This document shows, in pieces, positions 37,649 through 50,016 of a stretch of DNA of 64,000 bases (its first letter is position 1; every line of letters begins with the position of its first letter). The DNA is taken from positions 1 to 64,000 of the forward strand of contig JBAJFG010000364.1 in NCBI GenBank assembly GCA_037903475.1, given 5' to 3'. The notes beneath the pieces were generated by a model. It made no database searches. It saw nothing but the letters and a program-made list of their open reading frames with translations, and had not been told where the DNA came from. Source of the DNA: Ancylostoma caninum. Its lineage: Eukaryota > Nematoda > Chromadorea > Rhabditida > Ancylostomatidae. The position numbers and the translations under genes were made by a program.

Positions 37649-38139
37649 TAGTAATTATAAGGGGTCAGACCTATTGGCATTGAATAGCTTCACGCTCTTG
37701 ATGGTGAACGCCTTTGCGCTATTGATGAAGCGAATTGCGCTACTGATGAAGAGAGTCTTGTGGGACGTATTGCAGAAGGTGTCTTGATGAAGCGCACACT
37801 CTTGCGCTGAGAAGCAGAGTGTGGCGCACTGACGATGCAGGCGGACGAAGTCGTACGGTCGAAGCCGCTGCGATGCGGCGGCAGATGCTTACATAGGCGT
37901 CGTTGCGAGGGAGCATTCAAAGTATTCTAAACATACCAAGATAAATCTCAGGCTAATTCGCATTGTTTATGAATAATTGGATGAGATGGAAAAATGTTTC
38001 CTTACCATGTTCAAGCTATTTATTACATATTGTAGCGGAGCTATATCAATAGGGTGTAGACCTCCTCGCCACGCTGATTTCGATTATGTACGCCAAAAGC
38101 ATAAATGTGACGAAAACCCCGCTTTCGGAGTCTCCGAAA

Positions 38140-38385
38140 GCGCAGTTCACGGTCCACTTGGGCGGAGGGTTCGTGACTGTGCTGGCTGCCCGTCACGACT
38201 GCAACGTTGGCCAGCACGTTTTGACGCGCTTGATCGATAAAATCAACGCCTTCACAGGTTCACTTGGTCCCAAAAAACTTCAAAACGGTCTTTAAACCGG
38301 TTCAAAAAATCTGTCTAAAGACCATTTTGTAACATTTCATGTACATATACAACTGGATTCAGCGCATCGAGGCGATTAGATTCCA
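38140..38385. repeat. Dispersed repeat E, copy 2
   Basis: Same orientation and block order as 20935-21175, including gatcgataaaatcaacgcct and attcagcgcatcgaggcgat. Confidence 0.6.
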
Positions 38386-39254
38386 CTAAAACGTCAAACA
38401 CGAAAGCAAAGGTACACTGTCTTCAACAAAGGCGCAGCTCAGTGCTGGCTCAATTAAATCAGTTTTGAAATGTGTGAAGTGTTATGACACAAATTCGATG
38501 ACGTCGACGCCGTTCTGAAGGCATTGGCGGAAGTTGTCATCAGAAGATCTATTCAAGATCTTGAAGATGACGCTGGTGTACACTATTGAATTGTGTTTTG
38601 CCATGTGGAAAGGACGATTTGGAAGGAGAAGTAGTCGAAAGTCGATTGGTCTCCCATTCGTGGAATAAGTCTCCAACTAACAATAAATATCTCAACTAGC
38701 GACGCTTTCGGCGATTTCATTGGCTCTAAAAGGCTTGAACGATAGATTGGCAGGGAGATGAAGAAGATAAGTTATTTCAAAAGATTTCAATATCTATCAA
38801 GGAGGTTTGCTTTCAGCCGAGTCAAGATCAATTCCGCAACGACTTAGTAATTTCAGTACAAATTCTGGGCTATTTCGTTTTTTTTTTTTTTTGAATTTAT
38901 CCACAATGTCGTGACTGAGTCCGATTCCTTTTTTTCTATTGAAAACGCCCACGTTCTTTGCGTCATGCGTCACTCTCGAGAAGATTTATGCTGTAGTCAT
39001 TTATGCCATAATAGTAGGTATTCTGAGGGACGGAGGCGTACCACAAAGGCGTGCCTCCGAAACGAGAAAAATCGCCAGAAATGATGAATGCCATGGTGTA
39101 GAAATAGTCCAGAATATGGGAACGATAGGCCAAAAGCAATAAGCAACAGGAGATAGATTAATGAGTTAGTTCACCCAAAAATTGCAAAGACCTGTTCTAT
39201 TTAAGGAAAAGAGAGCGATTGCAAGTATTGCAGAAACAGCTGAATGTCTCCATG

Positions 39255-39984
39255 TTAACACCTTCGCGACACTGTGCTCAACCGGTTGACACGCATGGTG
39301 CGATGCATGGGACCTCGTGCTCAACCGGATGAGCACGCTCTTTTCAGAGTTATATTTCTATGAAGCAGTCATTATTAGCAAACTTCTATGTAGTGTTATA
39401 CTGACAGATATTCAAGCATTTTACACAAGCACTGGGCAGAGCAGATCTTCACTCAAACGTTTTTAACAAAATGAAAGTTCAGTCCGCTTAGCAGATGGTC
39501 TTACCGTAATTTCTGGGCGTAAAATGAAATTAACATAAATATGCTGAATACAACGAACTAACTGGTCATGGTCTGTCGAGCGTTGAACAAACAAACAGTG
39601 CCGATCTTGACTTCAGAAAGGGAGATTGGGTTTACCGTGCTTGGAGATTACGGCAATACTGTCTGCTTACCGGACTGAACTTTTCATCTTGTTTCTTTAA
39701 TATGTGCTTGAAACATACACCAGAGGGAACGATGCATATGGAAAAAAAACACTACAATCATTATGATGTGAATGGACGAGAAACATTTGAAAACACTCTT
39801 GACGATCATAAAAGAGAAAGAGATCCGGCTCAGATTCGCGCAAATTCGGAATATTAGCAGCGGAGGAAGAATTCCTACCACGCGGGACCACGTGCTCAAG
39901 CGGTTGAGCACGGGTCCCACTTGTGCAAAACCGCGTGTGTCCCATATGACACACCATGCCAAAAGCGTAAGGTCACGACATTAT
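39255..39984. mobile_element. TTAA-type piggyBac-like element, copy 2 (about 730 bp)
   Basis: The left 120 bp and right 100 bp match copy 1 (13502-13723); the 500-bp middle is missing from copy 1. The left end keeps TTAACACCTTCGCGAC. The right end is eroded (gtcacgacattatt). No transposase seen. Copy 1 looks like an internal-deletion derivative of this longer form. Confidence 0.7.
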
Positions 39985-41799
39985 TCATTCAAAGTTTAGG
40001 GAGGATGAATCTGAGTTTTTTGTCCAGAGATTGGTAACATTTTCGGCCGTGCAACTTTGAAAAAAATTCTAGGGAATATGGTCCATGAGATCTTCCATGG
40101 ATGCTGCCTTTCACAAAATTTCCATTTCCAGGATAGCTAGGTGCAGCTGCAAGTTGCGTTTTGCAACCGCCTGCTCCAGCTCATCAGAACCTCTATCTAG
40201 TCATTATCTTGGGCAACTTCATCACTAAGCAAAGACAGTTGTTTCCGTCTAAAGCGCACTAGAACTCAACGAACTTCTCATCTGCTTATTGACCGAGAGC
40301 GGGGATTCCCCACCTACTTGGAAGAAATTTCGGGGCAGCTGGAGGATGTATTGGAGTCCTTCCACAGAAAAAAATGCCGATTTCGCTTAGTTTGCCTGAG
40401 AATCGCGCGGCAACAGCATTACTGAACGCCTTTGCTCCCATTGATGGGAAATGTTTTGAAAATTTATTAAACGGTAGGACAGCTGTCATTGGAAGTTTTG
40501 AAGGGGTGAAATGTTAGAGTTAAATTACTGAGGCGTTAATTGGCAGAAAAATTTCAGCCACAGTGTACCATCTCAGAATCTTATTTGCAAGAGTCTAAAG
40601 TTTACGAAGCCTAGATCTCTGATTATGTTCTAAGCAGCAGTGGTTTTCCTGATAATCGGTGACCTCACTTTTCCAGGTGAAGTACATATACCCGAAGAGA
40701 GGAGAAATCCGGGCACCTCATTGATGTTCACGAGCGACATCGCGAGGGCGACATCGTAGGACAACATGAGCTTGTTTTGCCATCAACGTGAGAAATTTTC
40801 AAAGAAAATGTAGGAATTAACCTTTGTTGAGTTTTCTTTTTTTGGTACAGCTTCAAATATAAACATAAGCAAATGAATGATGGTACAGGCATGACAATGG
40901 TTACCGACTGCGTTTCCAATTATACGTTCTTCCTAAACTCAAAACCCAAGAAATAATGCAACCGTACCCTTCTGGATCGCCAGCACATGCGATACGGATT
41001 CGCAGCCTTGTTTGGTTGATATATCGCTCGGCGATACACTACTGTGTACCTAGTAATAGAAAAACAACAGCGCGATCTATAGGAAAAGCTTCAGAAGAAA
41101 CTGGATGAAAAGATGAGTGGAACCTGCTGAGGACAACTGCCCCTTCTTCCTCTAGAGCTTTGGTTCTGCTCTTGCCTTAACAGATTTGCATGACCGCATT
41201 GGTTATCGTCAATCATAAATGTCACAGATATGTACAATGGAATCCTTATTTTCTAAAATTTTTCAAAAGATTCATAAAAAGTAAATACCATGCCACGAAC
41301 TTCCTAGTTCCTCTGCGAATCACTGTTTATACTAAAGTGTTCTCTCTCTATTGTTTATGAACACACCGGACATTTGCTAAAAGCACAGTAGTGCAGATTG
41401 CTCACATGGATTTTCAGAATTTCCTTTATTCTGTTCCTCATTTTTCCCATCCTTGCAAAGATTTGGAGGGGTTTTTCTTTTCTTATATCACCACTTCCAT
41501 TCTATGTGCAGTTGCAGCCACATGTTTATCACACCCACAATTTTGGGCTACAAAATTTTCCGCACATCTCAGCCCTAGTATGAGCAAGACCAAGTTCAAA
41601 TATACTACCTTAGAGCTTCATAGGGGCTTCCTTTTTGTTGCTTATCACTGGCACAGAATAGCTCGAAACTTCGATGAAAAGTTTTAAAAAATAATAATAA
41701 ATAGACTTACAGCTTAACGCAGTTGAATGTCTTTTTTCTGAAGATTCAACGTGGCATTCCTCCCACGCAAAATCATGTTTAGTTTAAGAATAGAGTAAA

Positions 41800-41863
41800 A
41801 TAAAATTTTATCCTCCTCACTGTCTAATTTATTTTAGACATTGAAGAGGATAAAATAAAATTG
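41800..41863. repeat. AT-rich hairpin with about 27-bp arms
   Basis: taaaattttatcctcctcac then tgtctaa, a 6-base loop (tttatt), then ttagacattgaagaggataa and aataaaatt. The arms match with a few mismatches. Confidence 0.75.
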
Positions 41864-42391
41864 ATTTGAATCCCTCCCAAAATGAATCCTTTGAAGGCTG
41901 CCTGAGGTTTGAATTTACTCAAAAGCAACTCAAAGTATGTTATGAACTGCAACTTGTAACCAGCAACTTGTACACCACGGTCAGCGACAACACTAGGAGT
42001 TCAAAGATTTGTTTCTTAAGTCAAGGGCCCTGCCAACGATTTCTCGAAGTGTTACTGTTTTGTACCTATAAAAAGGCGCCGTGACAGTAGTAGAGTAGCT
42101 TTACAGTTCGGTTAGTCGGCTTGCACATGAATCTGTTCTGATGTCATCGTCTTTTCGGAGTGAGCTCTAGAAGTGCATTAGAAATGTGGATCGCCAGCAA
42201 AGGTTCCAGTAGGAATTCTCTGCACTCTATGTACAGGGTGGCACATAATTTTATTTATTTATTTATTATTTACACAGCGAGGTGTGCCATTGATAAAAAA
42301 CTGCAAACTAGATGAAACTATGTACCAAGCCCAAAAAAGAAATTAAAACAAATTAAAGCCTTTCAAAAGACTCAATAACTCAAACTAGATA

Positions 42392-42589
42392 CAGGAAGCT
42401 CCAAACGTCCGCAGTCAAGAGGGCGTGGCCACGGCGCGGCTCCTTGATCAGACACAGGCGCTCTCTATGCTGCCTCTGGCTTCTCTGACTCTGCAGCCAA
42501 CCAGTGGCAGCATGCCGAGCGCATGTGTCTCTGTCTAAGGCCGCGTCGTGGCTACACCCCTATTGACTGCGGACATTTGGAGCTTCCTG
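42392..42589. mobile_element. MITE family A, copy 2 (198 bp)
   Basis: Nearly identical in length and sequence to 857-1054, with the same inverted ends and TA flanks. It lies about 1 kb upstream of the DNase II start. Confidence 0.9.
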
Positions 42590-42954
42590 TAGGTAGGAAA
42601 TAGCTGCGATGTTAGTTCTTGGACAACAAAATTTGGAGAGTGTGAACCCTTGTGAGAAGATATGCATTGCAGAAATTGTCCAAATCAATTATAGGATTTG
42701 CAGAAGTTATTTTACACTATCGTATAGCAGATGAAGCCCTTCTAGCGAAATTACTGTCCCACAATAAAAAAAAAACAGACACAAATCGCATGGGAGCACA
42801 TTCTCCAACGTCCTTTTCATGGATAAATTATTACCATCTAAGGAAAGAAAAAGCTGCTGCGCAGAAATAGTCGTGAGGCGATGTTGGAACGAATCAGCAT
42901 TTTCACATACAATCGCTCAGTTTTTCTTTGAAAAAAAATCTGTTCCGTACTAGC

Positions 42955-43120
42955 GGGCTGGGTTCGAACTGTTGAACTGATGTTAAACTTGTGATATCTC
43001 ATGAAATGCGGGGTCTCTGACAGCATTTCCATCACAGAATTGTCGGTACAATGCCTGAGGTTCGAAAACTCTCAAGAGTTCAAAGGTGAAGATTATTGTG
43101 GGTGCTGCCCTTAAAGGTGA
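42955..43120. repeat. Dispersed repeat B, copy 2
   Basis: Same orientation as 13121-13300 and located just upstream of DNase II. The open frame of copy 1 is broken here, which argues against a coding role. Confidence 0.75.
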
Positions 43121-43568
43121 AGTCCAAGAATATTTCCCCTCTGAGCTAATTGGAGTAAGTGAGACCTTCGGTGGGGAATCGGTCTAAATGCTAAGCAGTG
43201 AGCCTTTTTACTAGCATCTCGTTGTTCTAAGACAAATGACGTGAATCACAAACACATGCTCGCCCTTCATTTGTTCTGAGACGACTCGGCGCTATGGCAA
43301 ACCATTCGCTATACCTGCGTATGAGCATTATCTTATCTTTGCTGGAATGTGCACACCTTGGGCCAACCGTCCTTATACAGAACGTTTTCGTGGGAAATGC
43401 CTGTTGTTCCACAAGCACATCCTTGGAGCAAACTATCTGTTTTTGTCTTTATTCTTATTCTTTTGTGAATTCGGCAACTGCCAACTTTTTCCTTCTTGGC
43501 TTTCTCCTATTGCTTTGTTTTTGTACTGCTTTTCTATAAGAGGAACTGCTAACAGAGTAGATCTTCAG

Positions 43569-46500
43569 ATGCTGGCATTCCTTTTGGCTCTGCTGATAAG
43601 CGGGGTATTTTCGTTTACCTGTAAGGATCAAAATGACCAACCGGTTGAATGGTAAGCTAACCTTTTGGCTCCTATTGAGCTCAAACTGCAAAAATTTTTC
43701 TTTATCAAAAGAGGATAATATACTGAACAAGTTGCTTCTACTCTCCCATCTACTCCGGCACTAATATAGCACAACGGATTATTTCACTTTAACACTAGGA
43801 TGCCCGTGATTTATGGAGCGCAACCTAGTGCACAAACTTCTGGGACAATCACATGGCATCGTTACCTGAAGAGGGAGTCGTCTCTCGCAGCTACAGATCT
43901 CCATGGCTGCGCTTTTATGGGCCCGGATGCACCACTGAGACTACAGCGTGTTAATGTACCCAAACTTTGCCTTTAGCTGGCACCCATCAACTTGCTTACC
44001 CTTATGTGACGTCGTCTATGCTCAGCTACTGCCTATAGGTATGAGATTACCTATCCTTGCATTGATGAATTCGGACGATGGTCTCAGAACAGTAGTAATC
44101 TAGCGGCTTCTGCCGCATAGTACACATTTTTTAAGTAGTCTCATAATCTCACATCCATAAATAAGGTTATCCATAGGTTGCAGCTGGGTAGTGACGAAAT
44201 TGCGACACACGAAGATTTACCCAGCATAGGTAGCGGTGCCCATTTGTAATGGATGAAGAGCCTGCATGTGCAGGTATATTCAGAGTATATTGCGCCTGGG
44301 ATATATAGTCCGTCCCAAAAACGACGATAGTTGAGTATTTGTGCCCATTATCTGCATTTCTCGCCTGCCTCTCGCAGAAACACTATTTCTCGCGCTCTCT
44401 CTTTCTCTAATATCTCCACAACTATGTTCCCCGGTGACACACTATAGCACCTTGCCCCACTATCGCTTGTACGGCATCGAATCCGATACGCATTGATTGC
44501 CGCAGCGGCAAGGATACCAACCGATAGGTTTCGAAACAATTGTCACTGCCCACGCAGGCTCGTACACTCAATGAGCAGCACAGCGACAGTCTCAAAAGTG
44601 AAAAGTTTCATGGTTAAAAGTTGTCAAGTTGCCATGTTGCAATACATAATTCACCAATTTACTGCAGAAACCGTCGCACCTGCACGAACTTTGCAAGCGT
44701 GATTACTCGAAAATGCTTGTCATTTATGGATTCCCTGAAAGCGACAAAATTTACCTAGTTACGAAAGCGCAAGCTACCTACTGTGTTCATTGAAGGGAGA
44801 TCATAATTAGGCTATAAAAACGGCAAGATATAATGTCGAAAATAAACATATTTTGCACGGAGTATAGCTCGCTGTGTCCTTTCGCTCGGGCGACATATAT
44901 TGCGCCTAGGATTTTGATACTTATCGATCAGGAGTGAGTGACGCCGCTGTGAAGTTAGCAATGCCAGCGCTACATAAATCAATAGGCATTAAATCGACTT
45001 CGCCGCAGCACATCGACACAGGATGCCATACTCTGGAGCTTTGTCCGGTTTTGGCTCACTGAAGAATTATTATTTTTTTAAAATAAGTACAACAATACAA
45101 TACGATACTATCGAATTTTCTCAAATTTGGAACAATAGCATAGATGTACTCAATAGTATAGATGTACTACTCGAATTGGGCAACACCGCAAAATCACGCT
45201 TTTTTTTAAGTTGGTATTTCATGATGTACTGGCACTCACACCGTATTTGAAGTTTCTGTTTTTTTTTTTTGTTGATAACACCACATAGGTGTCTTAGTGT
45301 TTTTTGGCTCATCTTGAGTGTAAACAATAGATAAATAAATCAACAAATATTTTTCTACATTTATTACACAAGCAAGCTCGTGTAAAAATAGTACGAAACT
45401 TGTTACAACAAAGATAAATAAAACTTTGCAGGAAACTGTCTGATTAGAACAATAAACTGAATGAGAAACAAACACAATAAAACGAGGTAGTTTGGAAATG
45501 AGAAAAGATCACGCGTCATCAATTTAAGTACCTATCCACCATGAAGAGTAGTTCAAAGGAACTGTACATTTTTTTGCTTAGTTTTAAGTATGCAGAACCT
45601 GCTCTGTTGCTGTTTATTATTATTTTATTATTATTGCTGCTTATAATTATTTTATTATTATTTTTTCCTACATTTTTTTCTCGAAACGCTACAATGCTTA
45701 CAAGCCCTGTTAAGGTTTGCCGTCTACAAAATGCCTATGGAGGCCGCTGACAGTTCCGTGCCAGGCATCCAAAAAGGTGTAGCTTGGTATTATGTGGATG
45801 CTACTACCAAAAGTGCACTAACACCGTCACAGAAGACCCTAGATGATAAGGATCAAGTAATAACTGGCAGCAATAAAAAAATGCACCAAAAATCAAACAT
45901 GAATTGTTCAGGCTATTGCTTATACGCTGAACCAATACTATTCTAAGAAGGCAGATCCTACCATATTCCATGCCATGTACAATGACGAGGTGTTTTTTTT
46001 TTAAATTTAAAAGTTTTCATACCTTATTACTGAACAATTCTTTCAGCCATACAACAGCACTACATCATCGCTCCTCGATGCCCTTACAGCAAATCGCGCC
46101 GAGCTACCAACGATACAGTTCGGACACACGAAAGGTTGCAAAACATAAACCGCATGGGTTTTCTGCACAAAATCATATACAGTTGACGTCAGTGGCGGTG
46201 GCCCAACCGCGGCCTTAAGAAGGACGCCGCGCAACCGCGCCGCGCGCACCTGGTTGAGTGTCGTCTGCCGCCGGAATGCAATTCCTAGGCGCTTTTCTTC
46301 CCGATTCGGTCAAAAATCTTTAAAACGGGTAGAGAACTACTAGAAATGCCATAAAAACAGCAGAGGCCATCGGTTATGGCGGGTGCGGCGCGGTTGCGCG
46401 GCGTCTTTCCCGAGGCCGCGGATGGGCCACCGCCATTGACATTCACTGTATCTTAATTTTTAGTACAGTTAGAACGGCAGCAAAATTGTTTTTGCAAGAA

Positions 46501-49500
46501 TTCAAGTCAGTGTCAAGTGTCTGCTTTTCTCGCATGCCTCTCCGAATACCACACCCTTTCTCCCGCTCTATTTCCTCTATGATGCATATATCCAGCCATC
46601 CTCCCTAGTGAAATTGTCTATAGTATAGCAGGTCACCAGTTATCAATACCATACGACAATTACCATCGAATCACCTGGAAAACAAACATTCTCTGAAATA
46701 TGAATCTGGCTTGCTACAACCGTAACTTTTCCGAAAAAAAAAAAGGGTGGCGACGGATTAAGCGTTAACAAACCGTCGCAGTACTGTAACTCCTTTGGAA
46801 ATTAAGATTTTCTAAATCTGAGCGCATTTTCGCATTCCTCATCGAAATTGGAATTGAACAGTATGTAAAATTACTCGAATTTTGACTTCAAAACATTTTT
46901 TTCAAAAATTTCAAAATTTTTCAAAATTTCAGCAATGAGGTCAGAATTTGAAAAAATGAGGCCTCTGAACACGATCACTGGATTCCGCTCCATTCTCGGT
47001 TTTTAACGTTTTTTTTTTCAGATTTTGACCTGATTGCTGAAATTTCGAAAAATTTTTAAATTCTTGAAAATACAAATGTTTTGAAGTCAAAGTTCAAGTA
47101 ATTTTATATACTGTTCAATGCCAATTTCGATGAGGAAGCCGAAAGCGTGCTCAGGTTCAGAAAAGCTTCATTTTGAAAGGAGTTACAGTACTGCGACGGT
47201 TTGTGAACGATTAATCCGTCGCCACCCGTTTTTTTTTTCGCAAAAATTATGGGCGGTATTGTACTTATGGCAAGGTGATGGTAGGGGGCGGGGGGGGGGG
47301 GGGTGAAAAAGTAGCATTTTCTACAGAGGAGGAGACGTGATCAGTCATAACTCTAGTGGAGGGAAATGCCAAAAACATCCCACAGTTCCGAAGAAAAATT
47401 CCGGAGAGAATAAATCGAAATGAAAGATCAAAATTAAGTTGGACGATTTTTTGGGTATTTTGTAGAAAGAAATTATTAAGAAAGATTTTTGGCATCCCGG
47501 TGGTAGTCTACCTATCTGAAATACATGATCTTGTTAAATGTTTAATTTTAGAAAATTTGTGCATTTGGTAACAAAGCACGATGTCGCCAAGCTTTCACAA
47601 TTAAAAATGTAGATAAACAAAGAGAACAAAGAATCGGAAAATTGGAAGGACCACTAACAATCAGTGTTGAGCGTTGCACCTGTGAAGAGTAATGCTGCCC
47701 AGCTCCAGGATTGGCCAGCGCTCCTAAATGGCCAATCGCAAAGAACCGCCTTCCTCATGTACACTCGGACAATATAGAATTGTTTTTTTTTTCTGCAATG
47801 TATGTAAATTTACGGTGCGGAATACAATTTTTTCACATTACTCGTACATATTTATACATATCCTTTACATTAAAAAATGCAAAAAAGACAAGTACAAACA
47901 TAAAATACAATATGATTGAAACTTGGTAAACATATGTTTTTTTGCACAACAATGTATAAATCAAATGGATGCAGGAAGGTCCAGGAATGCTACGTACATA
48001 GATTATTCGTAACTTAATTATTGGTATCTACTTCCCCTTACAGGTGTCGTCTTCTTCGATAGCACTAGCGGTGTCTGGCTGATCCACAGTGTTCCTAAAT
48101 TTCCACCGCCGGATCACTATGAATACCCTCCCAGTGGTCATGATTATGGACAAACAATGTTGTGTCTAAGCTTCAATTATCAACAACTTGGGAAAATAGG
48201 TGAGACAGTAGAGTTTAAAGTATTCAACCACTACTAAAATGCAAAGAATTTGTAGCTACCCAGCTCTATTACAACAAACCTATCATCTACTCTTCTCAGC
48301 TTCCAACCAAGATGGCAGCTGATTACCCAGAACTAGCTCAGGTGAAAATTCTCACTACACCTTCATAATAGTGAAACCGATCCATGTGAATAGATACTCC
48401 AATAACACCAACGATTTCCAGGTTATTGCTGGAAAATACAAACAAGGCGAACCCTATTCTAGCACTCTCACTTTCAATACCATCAATGGACAGACTTTCA
48501 CTTCGTTTGCTAAGACAAATCAATTCAACAATGGTAATTCTCCCATCTTTCGTGTGATCCTTCAGAATTATGGATTATTCTTATAGATCTCTATGATGGT
48601 CTGGTTGCTCCCACTCTGAAGTCAGATTTAATAGCTGAAACATGGCGCAGAGGATCAGAGGTTGTTTCCCGAACTTAGAAATTAAACCTGAGATTAGACG
48701 TACAGTTTAACAAGCGAGTAGCCTGACAGGTCTGAATGATAGATCCTGTACTACCTCAGTTCAAATATACATAGTTTGCAGCTGATCAAGCTGGTAATTC
48801 AACTTTTTAGGCAGGCCATTCACCAGAAAAAGGAACCGTAGAGATTAGTGAACATTTGATAGACCTAATAGATGCAAGACTTCTAGTCTATGCAAGCCTT
48901 CTCCACTTTTCCTCTCTCTCTCCATTCGTTTTCCCCAGAAAATGGTGCAAGTGTATTTTTTCACCCTCCACGCAGTACCAAGTCTTTCTTTTTCAACAAA
49001 TTTGTTTAGGTTCCTTTGTCGTGTGGGGCCTCATATCACACCAACGATGCGCTGGAGATTCAGGTGAACATACACATAAATATAGGTTAATCACTGTTCA
49101 TGGAAAAATCCTCAACAAATGCGATGCTTGCGTCTGACGCACGACCGAATCACATTACATAAATTGCCCTAAAGCAACAGCGATGGATGTATGAGCTTGA
49201 CATGGTAACGGTTACGTAGATGGTTCTTGAGACTGGCAGAGGTGTAGTATGCAGCTATAACGCCTGGTTCACTCGAGCATGGAAGCGTTTTAGGAATGTT
49301 CTTGAATCTTCCTACCACATCTACGTAGCTGTCATGCTGTATCTAACGAGAATTTTACTGTTCAATTGAGAAAAATGCGATAAAATTTTCTGTGAATTAT
49401 ATTTACATTTAGGTGTGGTACAAAAAGGGTTCATCTCTTCGAGGTAATCTCTTCTATAATTATTTTTAAGGTTGGAACCACATCAGAATTCAAGTACACA

Positions 49501-49843
49501 AAGGACCACTCGAAGATGGCGAGATCCACAGATCCTACGAAACCTTGGGTGTGTATAGGAGATATTAATAGGATGGTATGTTACGTTAGTGTCCTATCAC
49601 ATGAAATATATAAGAAGATCTGAGCTTATGCCATAGAGCAATGCTGCTTTCACCTTCCAATTTGTTCTTTAGTCAAAAAAAAGCTAAAATCACTGATCGT
49701 TGGCTTCGGGAAAAAACTGACGAACGATTAAGCGGCTAATCTTTCAGACATCGCAATATGTGCGAGGTGGTGGAACGATGTGCATATCAAGTTCATTCCT
49801 ATGGAAGGCTTTCAATGTGATCAAAGATGAAAATCACTGCTAA
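43569..49843 (+). CDS. Deoxyribonuclease II-type acid nuclease, 11 exons, complete
   Basis: Acid endonuclease that digests DNA in lysosomes or after secretion (NUC-1/CRN-6/CRN-7 family). Exons: 43569-43651, 45715-45856, 45912-45989, 46047-46134, 48044-48199, 48256-48341, 48422-48533, 48587-48660, 49010-49063, 49471-49575, 49748-49843. Phases agree and the sum is 1074 nt, or 357 residues. Residues 1-16 form a hydrophobic signal peptide, and Cys18 probably lies near the mature start. Family motifs: WLIHSVPKFP with His145, DLYDGLVAP, DHSKM with His304 and Lys306, KPWVCIGDINRM, and GGGTMC near the end. The second motif has Met307 where the family usually has Trp (DHSKW). The 54-nt exon 49010-49063 supplies the cysteine-bearing segment (VPLSC, Cys278). 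The start ATG directly follows a TTCAG, so trans-splicing there is possible. Introns 1 and 4 are long, and intron 4 holds two inverted-repeat elements. Which paralogue it is cannot be decided. Confidence 0.93.
44320..44460. repeat. Dispersed repeat F, copy 2 (opposite orientation), in DNase II intron 1
   Basis: aaaacgacgatagttgagta, the ctctctctttctct run and ttccccggtgacac are complementary to the blocks at 35016-35190, in reverse order. Confidence 0.65.
46180..46448. mobile_element. GC-rich MITE in DNase II intron 4 (269 bp)
   Basis: Left end CAGTTGACGTCAGTGGCGGT, then ggcccaaccgcggcc. The right end is the complement (ggccgcggatgggccaccgc, cattgacattcactg), flanked by TA. The inner arms gacgccgcgcaaccgcgccg also pair. 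Confidence 0.88.
46732..47241. mobile_element. Foldback element with arms of about 230 bp, DNase II intron 4
   Basis: The left half (poly-A, then gggtggcgacggatta ... actgtaactcctttggaaat ... gaacagtatgtaaaattact) is mirrored by the right half (agtaattttatatactgttc ... ggagttacagtactgcgacg ... taatccgtcgccaccc, then poly-T). The whole unit could fold into one long hairpin with a short centre. Confidence 0.88.
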
Positions 49844-49855
49844 GAATGGATAGGA

Positions 49856-49861
49856 AATAAA
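49856..49861 (+). promoter_or_regulatory. Polyadenylation signal AATAAA for the DNase II gene
   Basis: AATAAA 13 nt past the stop codon, followed by a second overlapping copy, in an AT-rich stretch. It lies before the partial copy of the last exon, so the normal transcript probably ends ahead of that copy. Confidence 0.55.
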
Positions 49862-49937
49862 TAAATATATATTGCAATTGCGTGTAATTTATCATTTTGA
49901 GGTTAATTGTGACTTCACATGAATTAGTTCTAATTAG

Positions 49938-50016
49938 TGGTGGTGGAACGATGTGCATATCAAGTTCATTCCTATGGAAAATTTTCAATGTGATCAAGGA
50001 TGAAAATCACTATTAA
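49938..50016 (+). pseudogene. Partial tandem copy of the last DNase II exon
   Basis: From GGTGGTGGAACG onward this matches the 3' part of exon 49748-49843 with only a few changes. It would encode the GGGTMC motif and the C-terminal tail again, ending in a stop at 50014-50016. The final cysteine codon TGC has become TAT (Tyr), Ala in WKAF has become Ile, and the acceptor and first codons of the exon are absent. It begins about 95 nt after the true stop codon. It looks like a local duplication that is not used. Confidence 0.8.

Larger units (their letters stand above)
37649..43568. other. Intergenic between PEPCK and DNase II (right part), no gene seen
   Basis: Contains repeat E copy 2, the TTAA element, MITE family A copy 2, repeat B copy 2 and a 30-bp-arm hairpin at 41800-41863. 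DNase II promoter sequence should lie near 43.2-43.57 kb, but no specific motif is recognised. Confidence 0.5.

Noticed and set aside
48661..49009. Possible DNase II exon at the ttttccccag acceptor near 48940
   Set aside because: In the required phase it gives no family similarity. The exon 49010-49063 restores phase, supplies the expected cysteine segment and fits on both sides.
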